A stretch of 64,000 bases of DNA, from assembly GCA_964579795.1 (NCBI GenBank), contig CAZOHM010000007.1, forward strand, positions 29,323 to 93,322, written 5' to 3'. Origin of the DNA: JAEYFP01 sp964579795 (GTDB taxonomy: Bacteria; Bacillota; Clostridia; Lachnospirales; Lachnospiraceae). The position numbers and the translations under genes are program-made. Positions 8,511-16,995 of the stretch are shown piece after piece; within the stretch, counting starts at the first letter, position 1, and each line of letters begins with the position of its first letter. The notes under the pieces are model-generated. The model was not told where the DNA came from. It searched no databases and worked only from the letters and a program-made list of their open reading frames with translations.

Positions 8511-9344
8511 CTAACGTCTTCGACGTTTTCTGTCATTTGTTATATTTCGATTTCTCTTTACATCTACATCCAGAAAATCCATATCGGAATCTTCCTCTGC
8601 TTCAGCCAGCATTGTTTCGATTTCCTCCGATTCCAGTTTGTCAGGTTCTGCCTGTTCCTCTTCAAACATCATCTGCGGCATGTTATCCTGCTCGCTTATC
8701 TCTTCAACGACTCCATCCTCTTCCCGTACTACCTGCAGTGTTTTTCCGGCTGATACTGTCTTTTTGGAAACTGTCTTTTTTTCAGAAGTCACCTTTTTGC
8801 CGGAAGCTTTCTTTATTTCAGAATAGTCGGCATGAAATTCGATATTCTCAGCTGCCGTTTCGATGTCTTCTTTTTTATCGGGTTTCATAGTTTTCCCAAA
8901 ATCCTCTGCTTCCTTTTCCCGCATGTTTTCCTGTGCTTTGACATTTTCCTGCTGTTTCACCTTCTCTGCCTGCTTGTCACGATTCATATAGCAGTTTCCC
9001 TGGAATATGGACTCTTCGTCAATCAAAAGCTTCTTTGTTGTTATATCACCATAAATCTCACCCGAAGGCTCCACATCGACTTTCTCACGTATCTGCATAT
9101 TGCCTTCCACAACACCAGCAACAATGATATTTTCTGCCATTACATTTCCGCGGATTTTTCCATTTTTCGTCAGAATAACAACTCCCTCAGCAGACACTCC
9201 GCCAATTAACGTCCCATCAATGCGAACTGAGGACTTCGTAATGATTGTTCCCTCTACAACTGTATCACTTCCGACAATTGTTGTAATTGCGCAGTTGGCA
9301 AGATTGATTTTCTCTTCTTTTTCACGTTCTTTTCCAAATAACAT
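8511..9344 (-). CDS. Bactofilin (polymer-forming cytoskeletal protein)
   Basis: The bactofilin core (about residues 15-120) shows the repeating short strands of its right-handed beta-helix: VVEGTIITKSSVRIDGTLIGG, GKIRGNVMAENIIVAGVVEG and GEIYGDITTKKLLIDEES. Bactofilins polymerise without nucleotide at the inner membrane face and localise wall enzymes. The C-terminal 140 residues are highly charged, Lys/Glu rich and probably disordered, ending in an Arg cluster (RKRRRR). AAGGAAG lies before the ATG. The gene immediately follows a LytM-like gene in the same direction, a pairing known from other bacteria in which a bactofilin works with an M23-family protein. Confidence 0.92.
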   Translation of the reverse strand: MLFGKEREKEEKINLANCAITTIVGSDTVVEGTIITKSSVRIDGTLIGGVSAEGVVILTKNGKIRGNVMAENIIVAGVVEGNMQIREKVDVEPSGEIYGDITTKKLLIDEESIFQGNCYMNRDKQAEKVKQQENVKAQENMREKEAEDFGKTMKPDKKEDIETAAENIEFHADYSEIKKASGKKVTSEKKTVSKKTVSAGKTLQVVREEDGVVEEISEQDNMPQMMFEEEQAEPDKLESEEIETMLAEAEEDSDMDFLDVDVKRNRNITNDRKRRRR

Positions 9345-9365
9345 TTCTTCTTCCTTTCTCAGTAA

Positions 9366-10148
9366 CTATCCCGCAATTTCCATAATATCCAGTGGAGCAA
9401 TCGGAGCTCCATCTTTTTGTATTTCATATGCCAGCAGTTCATCATCAGCTGACATCATACCAATTACATCATTCTTTCGAACGGTATCTCCTGCCTTTAC
9501 TCTGATTGTCGCAGTCGTTCTATAAATTGTAACATATCCGTTTTCATGGTCAATTTCTACAACATTTCCGTATACCGGATCTGCCGTAACTGTAGAAACA
9601 GTTCCTGCGCCCGCTGAAACTACTGCAGTACCTGCCATTGCCGTGAAAACAACCCTGTTCTCATTCGTTTCTCCTTCAACAGCATTTGGATCCTGTATCA
9701 AAACAGCTGTGCCATCAAGAGGAAGACCGGTTGGCATTGCCTCTGCCTGCGCAGATTCTTCAGCCTGCTTTTCTTCATTCTGTTTCGTCTCAATCACACC
9801 GCTAAGTGACTCAATCTGCGCCTGTAACTCAGATGTCTCCTGTACAAGTTCTTCATTCTTTTCCTTCAGCTCTGTAATCTGTGCGTTCAAGCCACTGTCT
9901 CCATGAACAAGACGGTAATTTTTCATTGCTGCCGAAATAAGCAGGCAAATCACAACTATCACAACAGCTGCAGCGCTGACAGCAATTCTCGCAATTGTAT
10001 CAAATGTAATATCAAACGATCTCGTCTGGTCAGTCGAATCAGGTATCAGCATAACTGTAAAACGTGTTGCATGCTTATCGGCTTTGTTTCGACTTCGATC
10101 TTCCGTAATGTAATCCACCGATTCCTTGTTTTTCTCCTGGTTACTCAT
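9366..10148 (-). CDS. Membrane-anchored LytM/M23-like protein lacking catalytic residues
   Basis: Residues 1-52 are polar and cytoplasmic, 53-74 form one membrane segment, 82-125 look like a coiled coil and 165-255 match an M23/LytM fold (GTVSTVTADPVYGNVVEIDH, then VKAGDTVRKNDVIG). The metal and catalytic residues are missing: the usual YAH motif reads YRT and the usual HLHFEI reads LLAYEI. It should therefore not cleave peptidoglycan but may bind it or activate an amidase, as EnvC/NlpD-type degenerate LytM proteins do. It is directly upstream of bactofilin (21-base gap), so the pair probably forms a cytoskeleton-to-wall link across the membrane. Confidence 0.87.
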   Translation of the reverse strand: MSNQEKNKESVDYITEDRSRNKADKHATRFTVMLIPDSTDQTRSFDITFDTIARIAVSAAAVVIVVICLLISAAMKNYRLVHGDSGLNAQITELKEKNEELVQETSELQAQIESLSGVIETKQNEEKQAEESAQAEAMPTGLPLDGTAVLIQDPNAVEGETNENRVVFTAMAGTAVVSAGAGTVSTVTADPVYGNVVEIDHENGYVTIYRTTATIRVKAGDTVRKNDVIGMMSADDELLAYEIQKDGAPIAPLDIMEIAG

Positions 10149-10184
10149 TTTACTCTCCCGTATTTGTACAAACCATCTGTGTTT

Positions 10185-11249
10185 CTATACTTCCAGTTTC
10201 ATATCACCGTCTTTGATAAGACCCTTCTTTCTCATCAATTCAGATACGAAAAATGCAATCACACCAGGAAGGATAACATGCATAACAAGAATCTTTACAA
10301 TAACAATGACAGGTGTTTCACTTTGTGTCATAACCTCATAAGTCATCAGCTGTCCTACAAGACCTGACGTGCCCATTCCTGATCCTGTCGCATTATTTGT
10401 CATGCCAAACACAAGTGTTGCAACCGGTCCCAATATAGCACTTGAAATAATTGCAGGAAGCCAAATAATCGGTTTCTTTATAATATTAGGAACCTGCAGC
10501 ATACTCGTACCTACACCCTGGGCAAAAAAACCTCCCCAGCCATTTTCTCTAAAGCTTGCAACTGCAAATCCAATCATATTTGCGCAGCATCCCACAGTTG
10601 CAGCACCGGCAGCGAGTCCGGATAAATTCAAAATCAAGCCAAGAGCCGCCGAACTGATTGGCAGTGTTAATACCATTCCCATAATCACAGAAACAAGAAT
10701 GCCCATCAAAAGTGGCTGTCTTTCTGTACTCCAATTAACAATATTACCGAGCCATGTCATAAATCCAGCAATAGGCGGTCCAAATAAAATACCTACCACC
10801 GATCCTGTCAGAACTGTCACACTCGGCGTAACAAGAATGTCGAGCTTTGTTTTTCCTGTAACAAGACGTCCGACAGAAATGCCGACAAGTGCGGCAATAA
10901 ATGCTCCCAGTGGTTCACCTGGGCCTGCATAATGAATAACACCATCCACGAACACTGTTCCTGCTATGATTTTGCTTGCAAATGCACCAACCATACCACA
11001 TACAGCAGCAGAAAATGTTACTAGCGGTGATTCCTTGAATTTATACGCTACACCGCATCCGATACCTGCTCCTGTCACACTCGATGCAACCTGTCCGAAC
11101 ACAACAAGATAAAATCCTAATACACCCGGAATATACGATCCAATCTGTTTAATAATTGTTCCAATAATCAATGTGGCAAATAATCCAAGAGCCATGCCAC
11201 CCAATCCTTCTATAAATATATAATTTAATACTTTTTTCGCTTTTTCCAA
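10185..11249 (-). CDS. PTS EIIC-like membrane transporter (PTS_EIIC_2 family), orphan
   Basis: Polytopic, Gly/Ala-rich membrane protein of 354 residues with roughly nine to ten hydrophobic segments. It looks like the PTS_EIIC_2 group of sugar permease-like proteins: EGLGGMALGLFATLIIG at the N-terminus, and repeated motifs such as GFYLVVFGQVASSVTGAGIG and FGMTNNATGSGMGTSGLVG. No EIIA, EIIB or HPr gene is nearby, so PTS coupling and substrate are unknown. The start is TTG at 11249, six bases after AGGAGG; no nearby in-frame ATG fits. It has its own promoter, divergent from the cold shock gene. Confidence 0.85.
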   Translation of the reverse strand: MEKAKKVLNYIFIEGLGGMALGLFATLIIGTIIKQIGSYIPGVLGFYLVVFGQVASSVTGAGIGCGVAYKFKESPLVTFSAAVCGMVGAFASKIIAGTVFVDGVIHYAGPGEPLGAFIAALVGISVGRLVTGKTKLDILVTPSVTVLTGSVVGILFGPPIAGFMTWLGNIVNWSTERQPLLMGILVSVIMGMVLTLPISSAALGLILNLSGLAAGAATVGCCANMIGFAVASFRENGWGGFFAQGVGTSMLQVPNIIKKPIIWLPAIISSAILGPVATLVFGMTNNATGSGMGTSGLVGQLMTYEVMTQSETPVIVIVKILVMHVILPGVIAFFVSELMRKKGLIKDGDMKLEV

Positions 11250-11287
11250 AACAAACCTCCTTAATAAAGCATACCCTGCAAAATGAA

Positions 11288-11316
11288 ATTTTACATGATT
11301 CTTGCAAGAAATGCAA
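11288..11316 (-). promoter_or_regulatory. Predicted promoter of the EIIC-like gene
   Basis: Minus strand TTGCAT (11316-11311), 17-base spacer, TAAAAT (11293-11288). The AGGAGG ribosome site follows about 30 bases downstream. Confidence 0.55.
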
Positions 11317-11366
11317 CCAGCTAATTTGTTCTTATTTGTGATATGATATCTTTTTTTATATTTTTA

Positions 11367-11395
11367 TTTACTTTTTTCAACAGGTATGCTATTAT
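11367..11395 (+). promoter_or_regulatory. Predicted promoter of the cold shock gene
   Basis: TTTACT (11367-11372), 17-base spacer, TATTAT (11390-11395) preceded by TGC (extended -10). This gives a short 5' leader of about 48 bases, shorter than the long thermosensor leader of E. coli cspA. Confidence 0.6.
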
Positions 11396-11449
11396 TGCAA
11401 GTGATATGGATGGTCATATCGATATTAAATTATTTCGGAGGTATCTACA

Positions 11450-11647
11450 ATGAAAGGTACAGTAAAGTGGTTTAACAACCAAAAGGGTTACGGATTCATC
11501 TCTGATGAAGCTGGCAATGACGTATTCGTACACTATTCAGGACTTAACATGGACGGCTTCAAGTCATTAGAAGAAGGCGCTGCAGTAGAGTTCGACGTAG
11601 TTAACGGAGAAAAAGGACCTCAGGCTACAAACGTAACAAAATTATAA
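11450..11647 (+). CDS. Cold shock protein, CspA/CspB family
   Basis: A 65-residue single OB-fold, the normal length. Both RNA-binding motifs are intact: KGYGFI (RNP1) and VFVHYSG (RNP2), after the family opening MKGTVKWFNNQ. Such proteins bind single-stranded RNA and DNA and melt secondary structure, acting as RNA chaperones at low temperature or during growth transitions. It is monocistronic, with CGGAGG before the ATG, its own promoter, and a hairpin downstream. Confidence 0.96.
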   Translation: MKGTVKWFNNQKGYGFISDEAGNDVFVHYSGLNMDGFKSLEEGAAVEFDVVNGEKGPQATNVTKL

Positions 11648-11750
11648 TCTAACAGTTTTACATGTGCCTTTTCTACTATATATACTTAGTATTCATGTTA
11701 GGGATTATGTTAGGGAAATAAGCAATAGTATTAACAACAGATTACAAGCA

Positions 11751-11778
11751 AAAAGGACTAATTCATTTTAGTCCTTTT
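11751..11778. terminator. Bidirectional terminator between cold shock gene and amidohydrolase gene
   Basis: An 11-bp perfect stem (11751-11761 with 11768-11778), six-base loop, A-tract on one side and T-tract on the other. It can stop transcription of the plus-strand csp gene and of the convergent fbp operon. Confidence 0.8.
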
Positions 11779-11798
11779 CTTGTGTTTATAAATAATAA

Positions 11799-12605
11799 TT
11801 ACAACTGCAGTAATCTACATGGATTCTCTTCTGTAATTTTGTGAATAAGCTCATCCGGCAATGACATGCTTTTCAAAAGTCCCAATCCTGTACCCTGATT
11901 TTCCCATGGACTGTCTGTTCCAAACAGAATACGATCTGGGGAATGAAGCAGCAGCATCTCTCGAAGTGCCTCCAGCCCATAATAATGATAACTCATGCTT
12001 GTATCGAGATAAATATCACGTCCCGCAATATACTCCTTTGCAGCCTCAAGATTCATCAAACCGCCAAAATGAGAAGCAATGAGCACTCCTCCATGCAAAA
12101 GGTCGAGTCCTCTTGCAATTCGATCCGGTGTACAGTAATGCACTTCTTTGGAAACCGGATCATTTCCTGCATGAATCATCACAATCAAATCATTCATAAA
12201 TGCTTCCTGCATCACAGAAATAGAACGTTCATCATCAAAATAAATATTTGTATAATCATGATGAAGCTTAATACCTCTAATTCCTGCACGTTTAAGGCGT
12301 TTCAGTTCTTCTTTATAGTCTTTATAGTCGCAATGCATGGCACCAAAAGAAAGCAATCCGCCGCCCTCCTCCAGTGCCTTTGCATTGGCTTCAATCGCAT
12401 GTCGATTAATTTCTTCTACCTGCTGGGGCTTTGTTGCAACCGGAAGCATGACTGAATATGTGATTCCATACTGCTGCATAGATCTTCTTAAATCCGTTTC
12501 TGTTCCATTCAGATGCGGTGTAGTCCCACTGATGTCAGCAAGCTTCCTTAGTGCACTCCCTGCAATTTTCTCCGGAAATACATGTGTATGAAAATCTACA
12601 ATCAT
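11799..12605 (-). CDS. Amidohydrolase family protein (PF04909-type TIM barrel)
   Basis: 268 residues with the metal-site signatures of the amidohydrolase-2 family: DFHTH at the N-terminus, KLHHDY, MIHAGND, SHFGG and LFGTDSPW near the C-terminus. Members are metal-dependent hydrolases or decarboxylases; the substrate cannot be read from the sequence. Its ATG overlaps the stop of the HD-GYP gene (ATGA), so it is the last, coupled gene of the fbp-hisA operon. Confidence 0.85.
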   Translation of the reverse strand: MIVDFHTHVFPEKIAGSALRKLADISGTTPHLNGTETDLRRSMQQYGITYSVMLPVATKPQQVEEINRHAIEANAKALEEGGGLLSFGAMHCDYKDYKEELKRLKRAGIRGIKLHHDYTNIYFDDERSISVMQEAFMNDLIVMIHAGNDPVSKEVHYCTPDRIARGLDLLHGGVLIASHFGGLMNLEAAKEYIAGRDIYLDTSMSYHYYGLEALREMLLLHSPDRILFGTDSPWENQGTGLGLLKSMSLPDELIHKITEENPCRLLQL

Positions 12606-13750
12606 GCCTGTGGAACCCCCTTCGGCGGCATTGTACTCATCTGCTGCTGACTCACCTGATGGCTTTGCTGCTGCTGTGTTACCATTGCAATCTGTCTGGA
12701 TGCTTCATATAAATCCATATGGACTCTCTGAAAAGCAGCAACAACCTGAGGATCAAACTGTACTCCGGCACCCTGCGTAATAATATTGTATGCCTGCTCA
12801 TGTGTGAGAGATTTTCTATAGGAACGTTCTGACACAAGAGCATCATATACATCTGCAACAGAAAGAATCCTTGCAAGTATTGGAATATTGGGCCCTGCCA
12901 GCTGATCCGGATATCCATTTCCGTCATACCGTTCATGATGATATCTTGCCATCTGGTATGTATAATTCAGAAACTTGCTGTTCGGTAAAAGATACGAGTA
13001 TTTCTGAATAGCGTTGGCAGCAAATACTGTATGATTCTTCATCAGCATAAATTCTTCGTCAGAATACTTTCCTTCTTTCTGTAAAACGTAATCCGGAACA
13101 CCAATCTTTCCCATATCATGCAGCTGGGAAGAAAGAAGGATCAGTTCAAAATCCTCAGAAGCAATTCCGTAATTCACGCCTGACATCAGCATTTCCTTTA
13201 GAAGAATTCCCATATATCTCGATACACATATACAGTGCATGCCTGTATAGCCATCCTTCTCAGCTATCAAATCGGTAATGATTCCGATAATAAAGTATTC
13301 CAGACGTAGTGCATTCTGTGCCTGATAGCTGGCTGTCTGCTGCAGTTGACTGTTATAGTTGTTCATTGTTTTCTTATATTCAAGCAAATCCATTTGCAGC
13401 TCTACTCTCTTTCGAAGAAGCTCTGCTACAACAGGCTTTCTGATAAAATCAACTGCACCAAGTCTGTATGCCTCAAGCTCCGTACTGTTATCCTTGTCTC
13501 CAGACAAAAACAGTACTGGAATATTTTTCGCTTTTTCACTTGTCTTTAAACGCATAATCATCTCGAATCCATTAATACCCGGCATAGCAATATCAAGTAA
13601 AATCAGATCAGGCATAATGGTTGCCTTTGCAAGTCTTGCAAGTGCCTGCTTACTGTTGTTCATCGGTATGATCTGATAGCTTTTCTCAAGTGATTTTTGT
13701 GCGATTACAAGCTCTGTCTCATTATCATCTACAATCATGATTGTATACAT
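12602..13750 (-). CDS. Response regulator with HD-GYP domain (cyclic di-GMP phosphodiesterase)
   Basis: 382 residues. The receiver (1-120) is canonical, with phosphoacceptor Asp53 in LILLDIAMPGING and Lys in FIRKPV. A helical linker leads to an HD-GYP domain (about 155-345) showing HDMGKIGVPD, the HHERYDGNGYP motif and ILSVADVYDALVSERSYR. These are the metal and GYP motifs of active c-di-GMP phosphodiesterases. A Gln-rich tail follows. It overlaps hisA upstream by 16 bases and the amidohydrolase downstream by 4. No cognate kinase is adjacent; the hybrid kinase at 6341-8377 is the nearest. Cyclic di-GMP often controls type IV pili in clostridia, so a link to region 1 is possible but not shown. 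Confidence 0.92.
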   Translation of the reverse strand: MYTIMIVDDNETELVIAQKSLEKSYQIIPMNNSKQALARLAKATIMPDLILLDIAMPGINGFEMIMRLKTSEKAKNIPVLFLSGDKDNSTELEAYRLGAVDFIRKPVVAELLRKRVELQMDLLEYKKTMNNYNSQLQQTASYQAQNALRLEYFIIGIITDLIAEKDGYTGMHCICVSRYMGILLKEMLMSGVNYGIASEDFELILLSSQLHDMGKIGVPDYVLQKEGKYSDEEFMLMKNHTVFAANAIQKYSYLLPNSKFLNYTYQMARYHHERYDGNGYPDQLAGPNIPILARILSVADVYDALVSERSYRKSLTHEQAYNIITQGAGVQFDPQVVAAFQRVHMDLYEASRQIAMVTQQQQSHQVSQQQMSTMPPKGVPQA

Positions 13751-14508
13751 CGTACAACCTCCTCAAAATTAAGTGTGCCTCCGAAAATACTAAGTGCACT
13801 TCCTATAGTAACGTTTACGTTTCCGTTTCCGAGCTCCTTGATTCGTTCAATATCCCGACAGGATGATACTCCACCGGCATATGTCGTACAGCAGTCTGTT
13901 TCCCCCAACAAACGTACTACAGGCTCTTCAATTCCTGCTGACTTTCCTTCTACATCAACAGCATGTACAAGAAATTCGTCGCAATATATAGACAATGTCT
14001 CTAACAGTCTCTCTGATATAGGGGTCTGTGTAAACTTCTGCCACCGGTCAGTGACTATAAAATATTTACCATTCAGCAGTCGACAGCTGACATCCAAAAC
14101 AATTCGTTCTTTACCAATCGCTGCCTTTAGGCGTTTTAAATTAGTATAACATATTTCCCCATTTTTGAATAAATAAGACGTAACAATTACATGAGAAGCG
14201 CCGGCAGAAAGGAACTGTCCAGCATTCTCGGCATGAATTCCTCCGCCAATCTGCAGCCCTCCCGGATACATGTCAAGTGCCTGCAGGGCCTCCTGCTTTG
14301 TTGCCTCATAATATGATGACTCCTCACCGTTCAAAAGGATCACATGTCCGCCCTTTAATCCTTTTTCACTATATAGTTTTGCATAATAGGCTGCACCCTT
14401 TTCGGAAACAAAATTTGTCTGTGCTGTATCATTGCTATCCTTAAGCGTTCCGCCAACAATTTGTTTTACTTTTCCGTTGTGTATATCAATACATGGTCGA
14501 AACTCCAT
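13735..14508 (-). CDS. hisA: ProFAR isomerase HisA, eukaryotic-type sequence
   Basis: Histidine biosynthesis enzyme (5'-ProFAR isomerase) with a TIM-barrel fold. The sequence resembles fungal and plant HisA rather than the usual bacterial form: it opens FRPCIDIHNGKVKQIVGGTL, then TNFVSEKGAAYYAKLY, GGLQIGGGIH, VIVTSYLFKNG, DRWQKFT, EFLVHAVDVEGK, TYAGGVSS and SALSIFGG. Typical bacterial HisA opens PAIDLKDG. Both phosphate-binding loops (GGGIH and AGGVSS) are present, so it is probably active. ATG at 14508 follows GGAGAG by 5 bases; a GTG at 14514 is less likely. No other his gene lies in the window. It is cotranscribed with fbp, ten bases after that stop. Confidence 0.9.
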   Translation of the reverse strand: MEFRPCIDIHNGKVKQIVGGTLKDSNDTAQTNFVSEKGAAYYAKLYSEKGLKGGHVILLNGEESSYYEATKQEALQALDMYPGGLQIGGGIHAENAGQFLSAGASHVIVTSYLFKNGEICYTNLKRLKAAIGKERIVLDVSCRLLNGKYFIVTDRWQKFTQTPISERLLETLSIYCDEFLVHAVDVEGKSAGIEEPVVRLLGETDCCTTYAGGVSSCRDIERIKELGNGNVNVTIGSALSIFGGTLNFEEVVRCIQS

Positions 14509-14518
14509 CCACACTCTC

Positions 14519-16480
14519 CTAATCTAACCCATGTTCTATCAGCTCACCATCTCTGTATGCCTTCAAAAGCTCCTCAAGCTGAGCAATCGATTCCCGGATT
14601 TCGTAACCGGTGTCTGTATCTGCAACGCGCAGTCTGAAGGATGCCGTCTCAACAATCACAGAATCTGAATAAATATCGGTTTCATTCTTGATGGCTGCCT
14701 CTGCAGATTCAAACGGTTCATGTGCAACAAGACGCATTCCGTGTGAATTGTATACAAGCGTATATCCTGCGATTCCGGTTTTTCCCTGATATGCCTTTGA
14801 AAAACCGCCATCAATAATCATCAGCTTGCCACCGCACTTAATTGGAGACTCGCCCTTTTTCTGTTCCACAGGTACATGACCATTAATAATATGAGAATAA
14901 CGCTCGTCCAGACCAAATTCCTTCATGATTTTATTAATTGTCTTTTCGTCATCCAAAAGTTCATAATACTTGTTTTTCTTTTCTGTATGGCTTTCCTTAT
15001 CTGCAATCAGATACCGTTCAAAGGTGGCCATCTTCTCTTTTCCGAATACGGGAGAATTCGGATTTCCCCAAATGTACCAAAGGATATCCTGACCCTTCAA
15101 GCGTTCTTCCGCATCATCCGTCGTATAATATCCCTTTCTTGCATAATGATCAAGTATATCATATAGCGCTTTTCCACTGTATTCTTTTCCGAAAATCTTA
15201 ACCCTTTTGAAATCTCCGTTTTCTTCAAGCGGCACACAGCCATGATACAGCAAATTTGAATTATATATCTTATACAGACTTCCCTTCGCAAATAAGAACC
15301 GTACCTGCTTCTGAAGCTTTTCGCATTTCACAAATGCATGTCGGATACGCTCCATAAGCTGGCTTTCTTCTTCTGTCAGTCGATAAGGATCCTTCGGATC
15401 TACTGTTGGAAAATCAATATCCTTGATTTCATATTCCTTTCCGTCAACGATTACTGTTTTCTTCTCATAATTAATCTTATCAAGCAACAGTCTGTCATCC
15501 ATTCCAAACTCAGGTCTGCGCTTAATCAGCTGACCTTCCAGCTTGAACTGAATGACTGACATCGCCTTATGCATACGTGTATCAAGTCCAAGATCCTTCG
15601 TATCATAATCCGTATTGTAGGAAATCTTAAAAGCATCACAATTGACATTTCTGTATACATCCATTGCAAACGTCGCAAGTGGAATCAGATTAATACCGTA
15701 ACCCTCCTCAAGAGTATCGAGGTTTCCGTACTTTGCTGACATTCTAAGAACATTTGCAATGCATGCCATATGTCCGGCAGCTGCTCCCATCCACACAATA
15801 TCGTGATTCCCCCACTGTACATCAACTGAATGATAGTGGCGCAGTGCCTCCAATACAATATGAGGACCCGGTCCTCTGTCAAACACATCACCGACAATAT
15901 GCAGATGGTCTATGACAAGGCGCTGTATCAAATTACTCAATGCAATGATAAACTCCGGGGCACGTCCTATTCTGATAATCGTATGAATGATTTCATTATA
16001 ATAAGCTTCCTTATCCTGTACTTCTACCTTTTCAGTAATTAGTTCCTCAATTACATAAGCAAAATCCTTAGGCAATGCCTTTCTGACTTTGGAACGGGTA
16101 TATTTGGATGCAACTCGCTTTGTGATTTGCACAAGTCGATGCAGTGTAATCTTATAAAAATCCTCAATATTCTCTTCCTCATGCATGATAATATCCAGCT
16201 TTTCCTCCGGATAATAAATCAATGTAGCCAGACTTTTCTTGTCCTTTACACTAAGTGTATTGCCAAATTCCTCATCAATTTTCCGTTTTACCGAACCAGA
16301 ACCGTTCTTTAAAATATGTACAAACTGTTCATACTCTCCGTGGATATCTGTCATGAAATGTTCTGTGCTCTTAGGCAGATTTAGAATAGACTGTAGATTT
16401 ATAATTTCTGTAGATGCTGCAGCAATCGTAGGATACTGGTCTGCAAGAATTTTGAGATATTTAAGTTCTGATTTTTCCAT
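14519..16480 (-). CDS. fbp: Fructose-1,6-bisphosphatase class III
   Basis: 653 residues, the usual length of the Firmicutes-specific class III FBPase, which removes the 1-phosphate of fructose-1,6-bisphosphate in gluconeogenesis. It belongs to the metallophosphoesterase superfamily, with visible metal motifs DIHGEY (about residue 45), GDVFDRGPGPH, GNHDIVWMG and INGHVPV with IDGGFSKAY near the C-terminus. GGAGG precedes the ATG by about 10 bases. It is the first gene of a tight operon fbp-hisA-HD-GYP-amidohydrolase. The gap of 73 bases to the DUF3021 gene upstream contains no obvious terminator. Confidence 0.96.
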   Translation of the reverse strand: MEKSELKYLKILADQYPTIAAASTEIINLQSILNLPKSTEHFMTDIHGEYEQFVHILKNGSGSVKRKIDEEFGNTLSVKDKKSLATLIYYPEEKLDIIMHEEENIEDFYKITLHRLVQITKRVASKYTRSKVRKALPKDFAYVIEELITEKVEVQDKEAYYNEIIHTIIRIGRAPEFIIALSNLIQRLVIDHLHIVGDVFDRGPGPHIVLEALRHYHSVDVQWGNHDIVWMGAAAGHMACIANVLRMSAKYGNLDTLEEGYGINLIPLATFAMDVYRNVNCDAFKISYNTDYDTKDLGLDTRMHKAMSVIQFKLEGQLIKRRPEFGMDDRLLLDKINYEKKTVIVDGKEYEIKDIDFPTVDPKDPYRLTEEESQLMERIRHAFVKCEKLQKQVRFLFAKGSLYKIYNSNLLYHGCVPLEENGDFKRVKIFGKEYSGKALYDILDHYARKGYYTTDDAEERLKGQDILWYIWGNPNSPVFGKEKMATFERYLIADKESHTEKKNKYYELLDDEKTINKIMKEFGLDERYSHIINGHVPVEQKKGESPIKCGGKLMIIDGGFSKAYQGKTGIAGYTLVYNSHGMRLVAHEPFESAEAAIKNETDIYSDSVIVETASFRLRVADTDTGYEIRESIAQLEELLKAYRDGELIEHGLD

Positions 16481-16553
16481 TAATATTCTGCCTCCATTAA
16501 TTCAAGTTCTATACTATCTATTTTACACTTGAAATGAACGGGAAACAAGAATT

Positions 16554-16985
16554 TTATAAGCGGAATTTTTTTAAGCCTGCATTCATTCGTTCAGCAAGCT
16601 TTCGCTCTCCCTGATAATTAATCCACGTAATCAGAGCATATACTGAAAGAATCATTAAAGCAAAAACCACTAGCTGTAGAATACTGTCTGTTTCAATCCA
16701 GTCATTCCTGTATGCAATTCCAATAACAATAAGCATAACAAGAACTGCGCTGATAATCTGGCGAATCAGCATATCGCGCTTTCCAATTTCTTTTTTGGAA
16801 TAAAACAAAATGGATGTCAGGGAGGAAAGGGCTGCCATAACCACAAGTCGCCACATACTTCCACTGTCAAAGCTAAACTCTGGAGCAAACAGATTCACAA
16901 ATACTGTCGCACACAAAAGCACGCCGCCTGCAGACAAAAGAAAACATATAACAATTTTTTTAATGACTTCTATTAAACTGTTCAT
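16554..16985 (-). CDS. DUF3021-family four-helix membrane protein
   Basis: 143 residues with four hydrophobic segments and cationic ends, matching DUF3021. These small membrane proteins are commonly encoded beside LytTR DNA-binding proteins, as here, and by analogy with LytTR regulatory systems may restrain the regulator at the membrane (inference). ATG at 16985 has GAGGTG eight bases upstream; a TTG 21 bases earlier lacks a site. The gene start overlaps the last base or so of its spacing with the LytTR stop (16996), i.e. an 10-base gap, so the two are coupled. Confidence 0.82.
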   Translation of the reverse strand: MNSLIEVIKKIVICFLLSAGGVLLCATVFVNLFAPEFSFDSGSMWRLVVMAALSSLTSILFYSKKEIGKRDMLIRQIISAVLVMLIVIGIAYRNDWIETDSILQLVVFALMILSVYALITWINYQGERKLAERMNAGLKKFRL

Positions 16986-16995
16986 TTCATTCACC

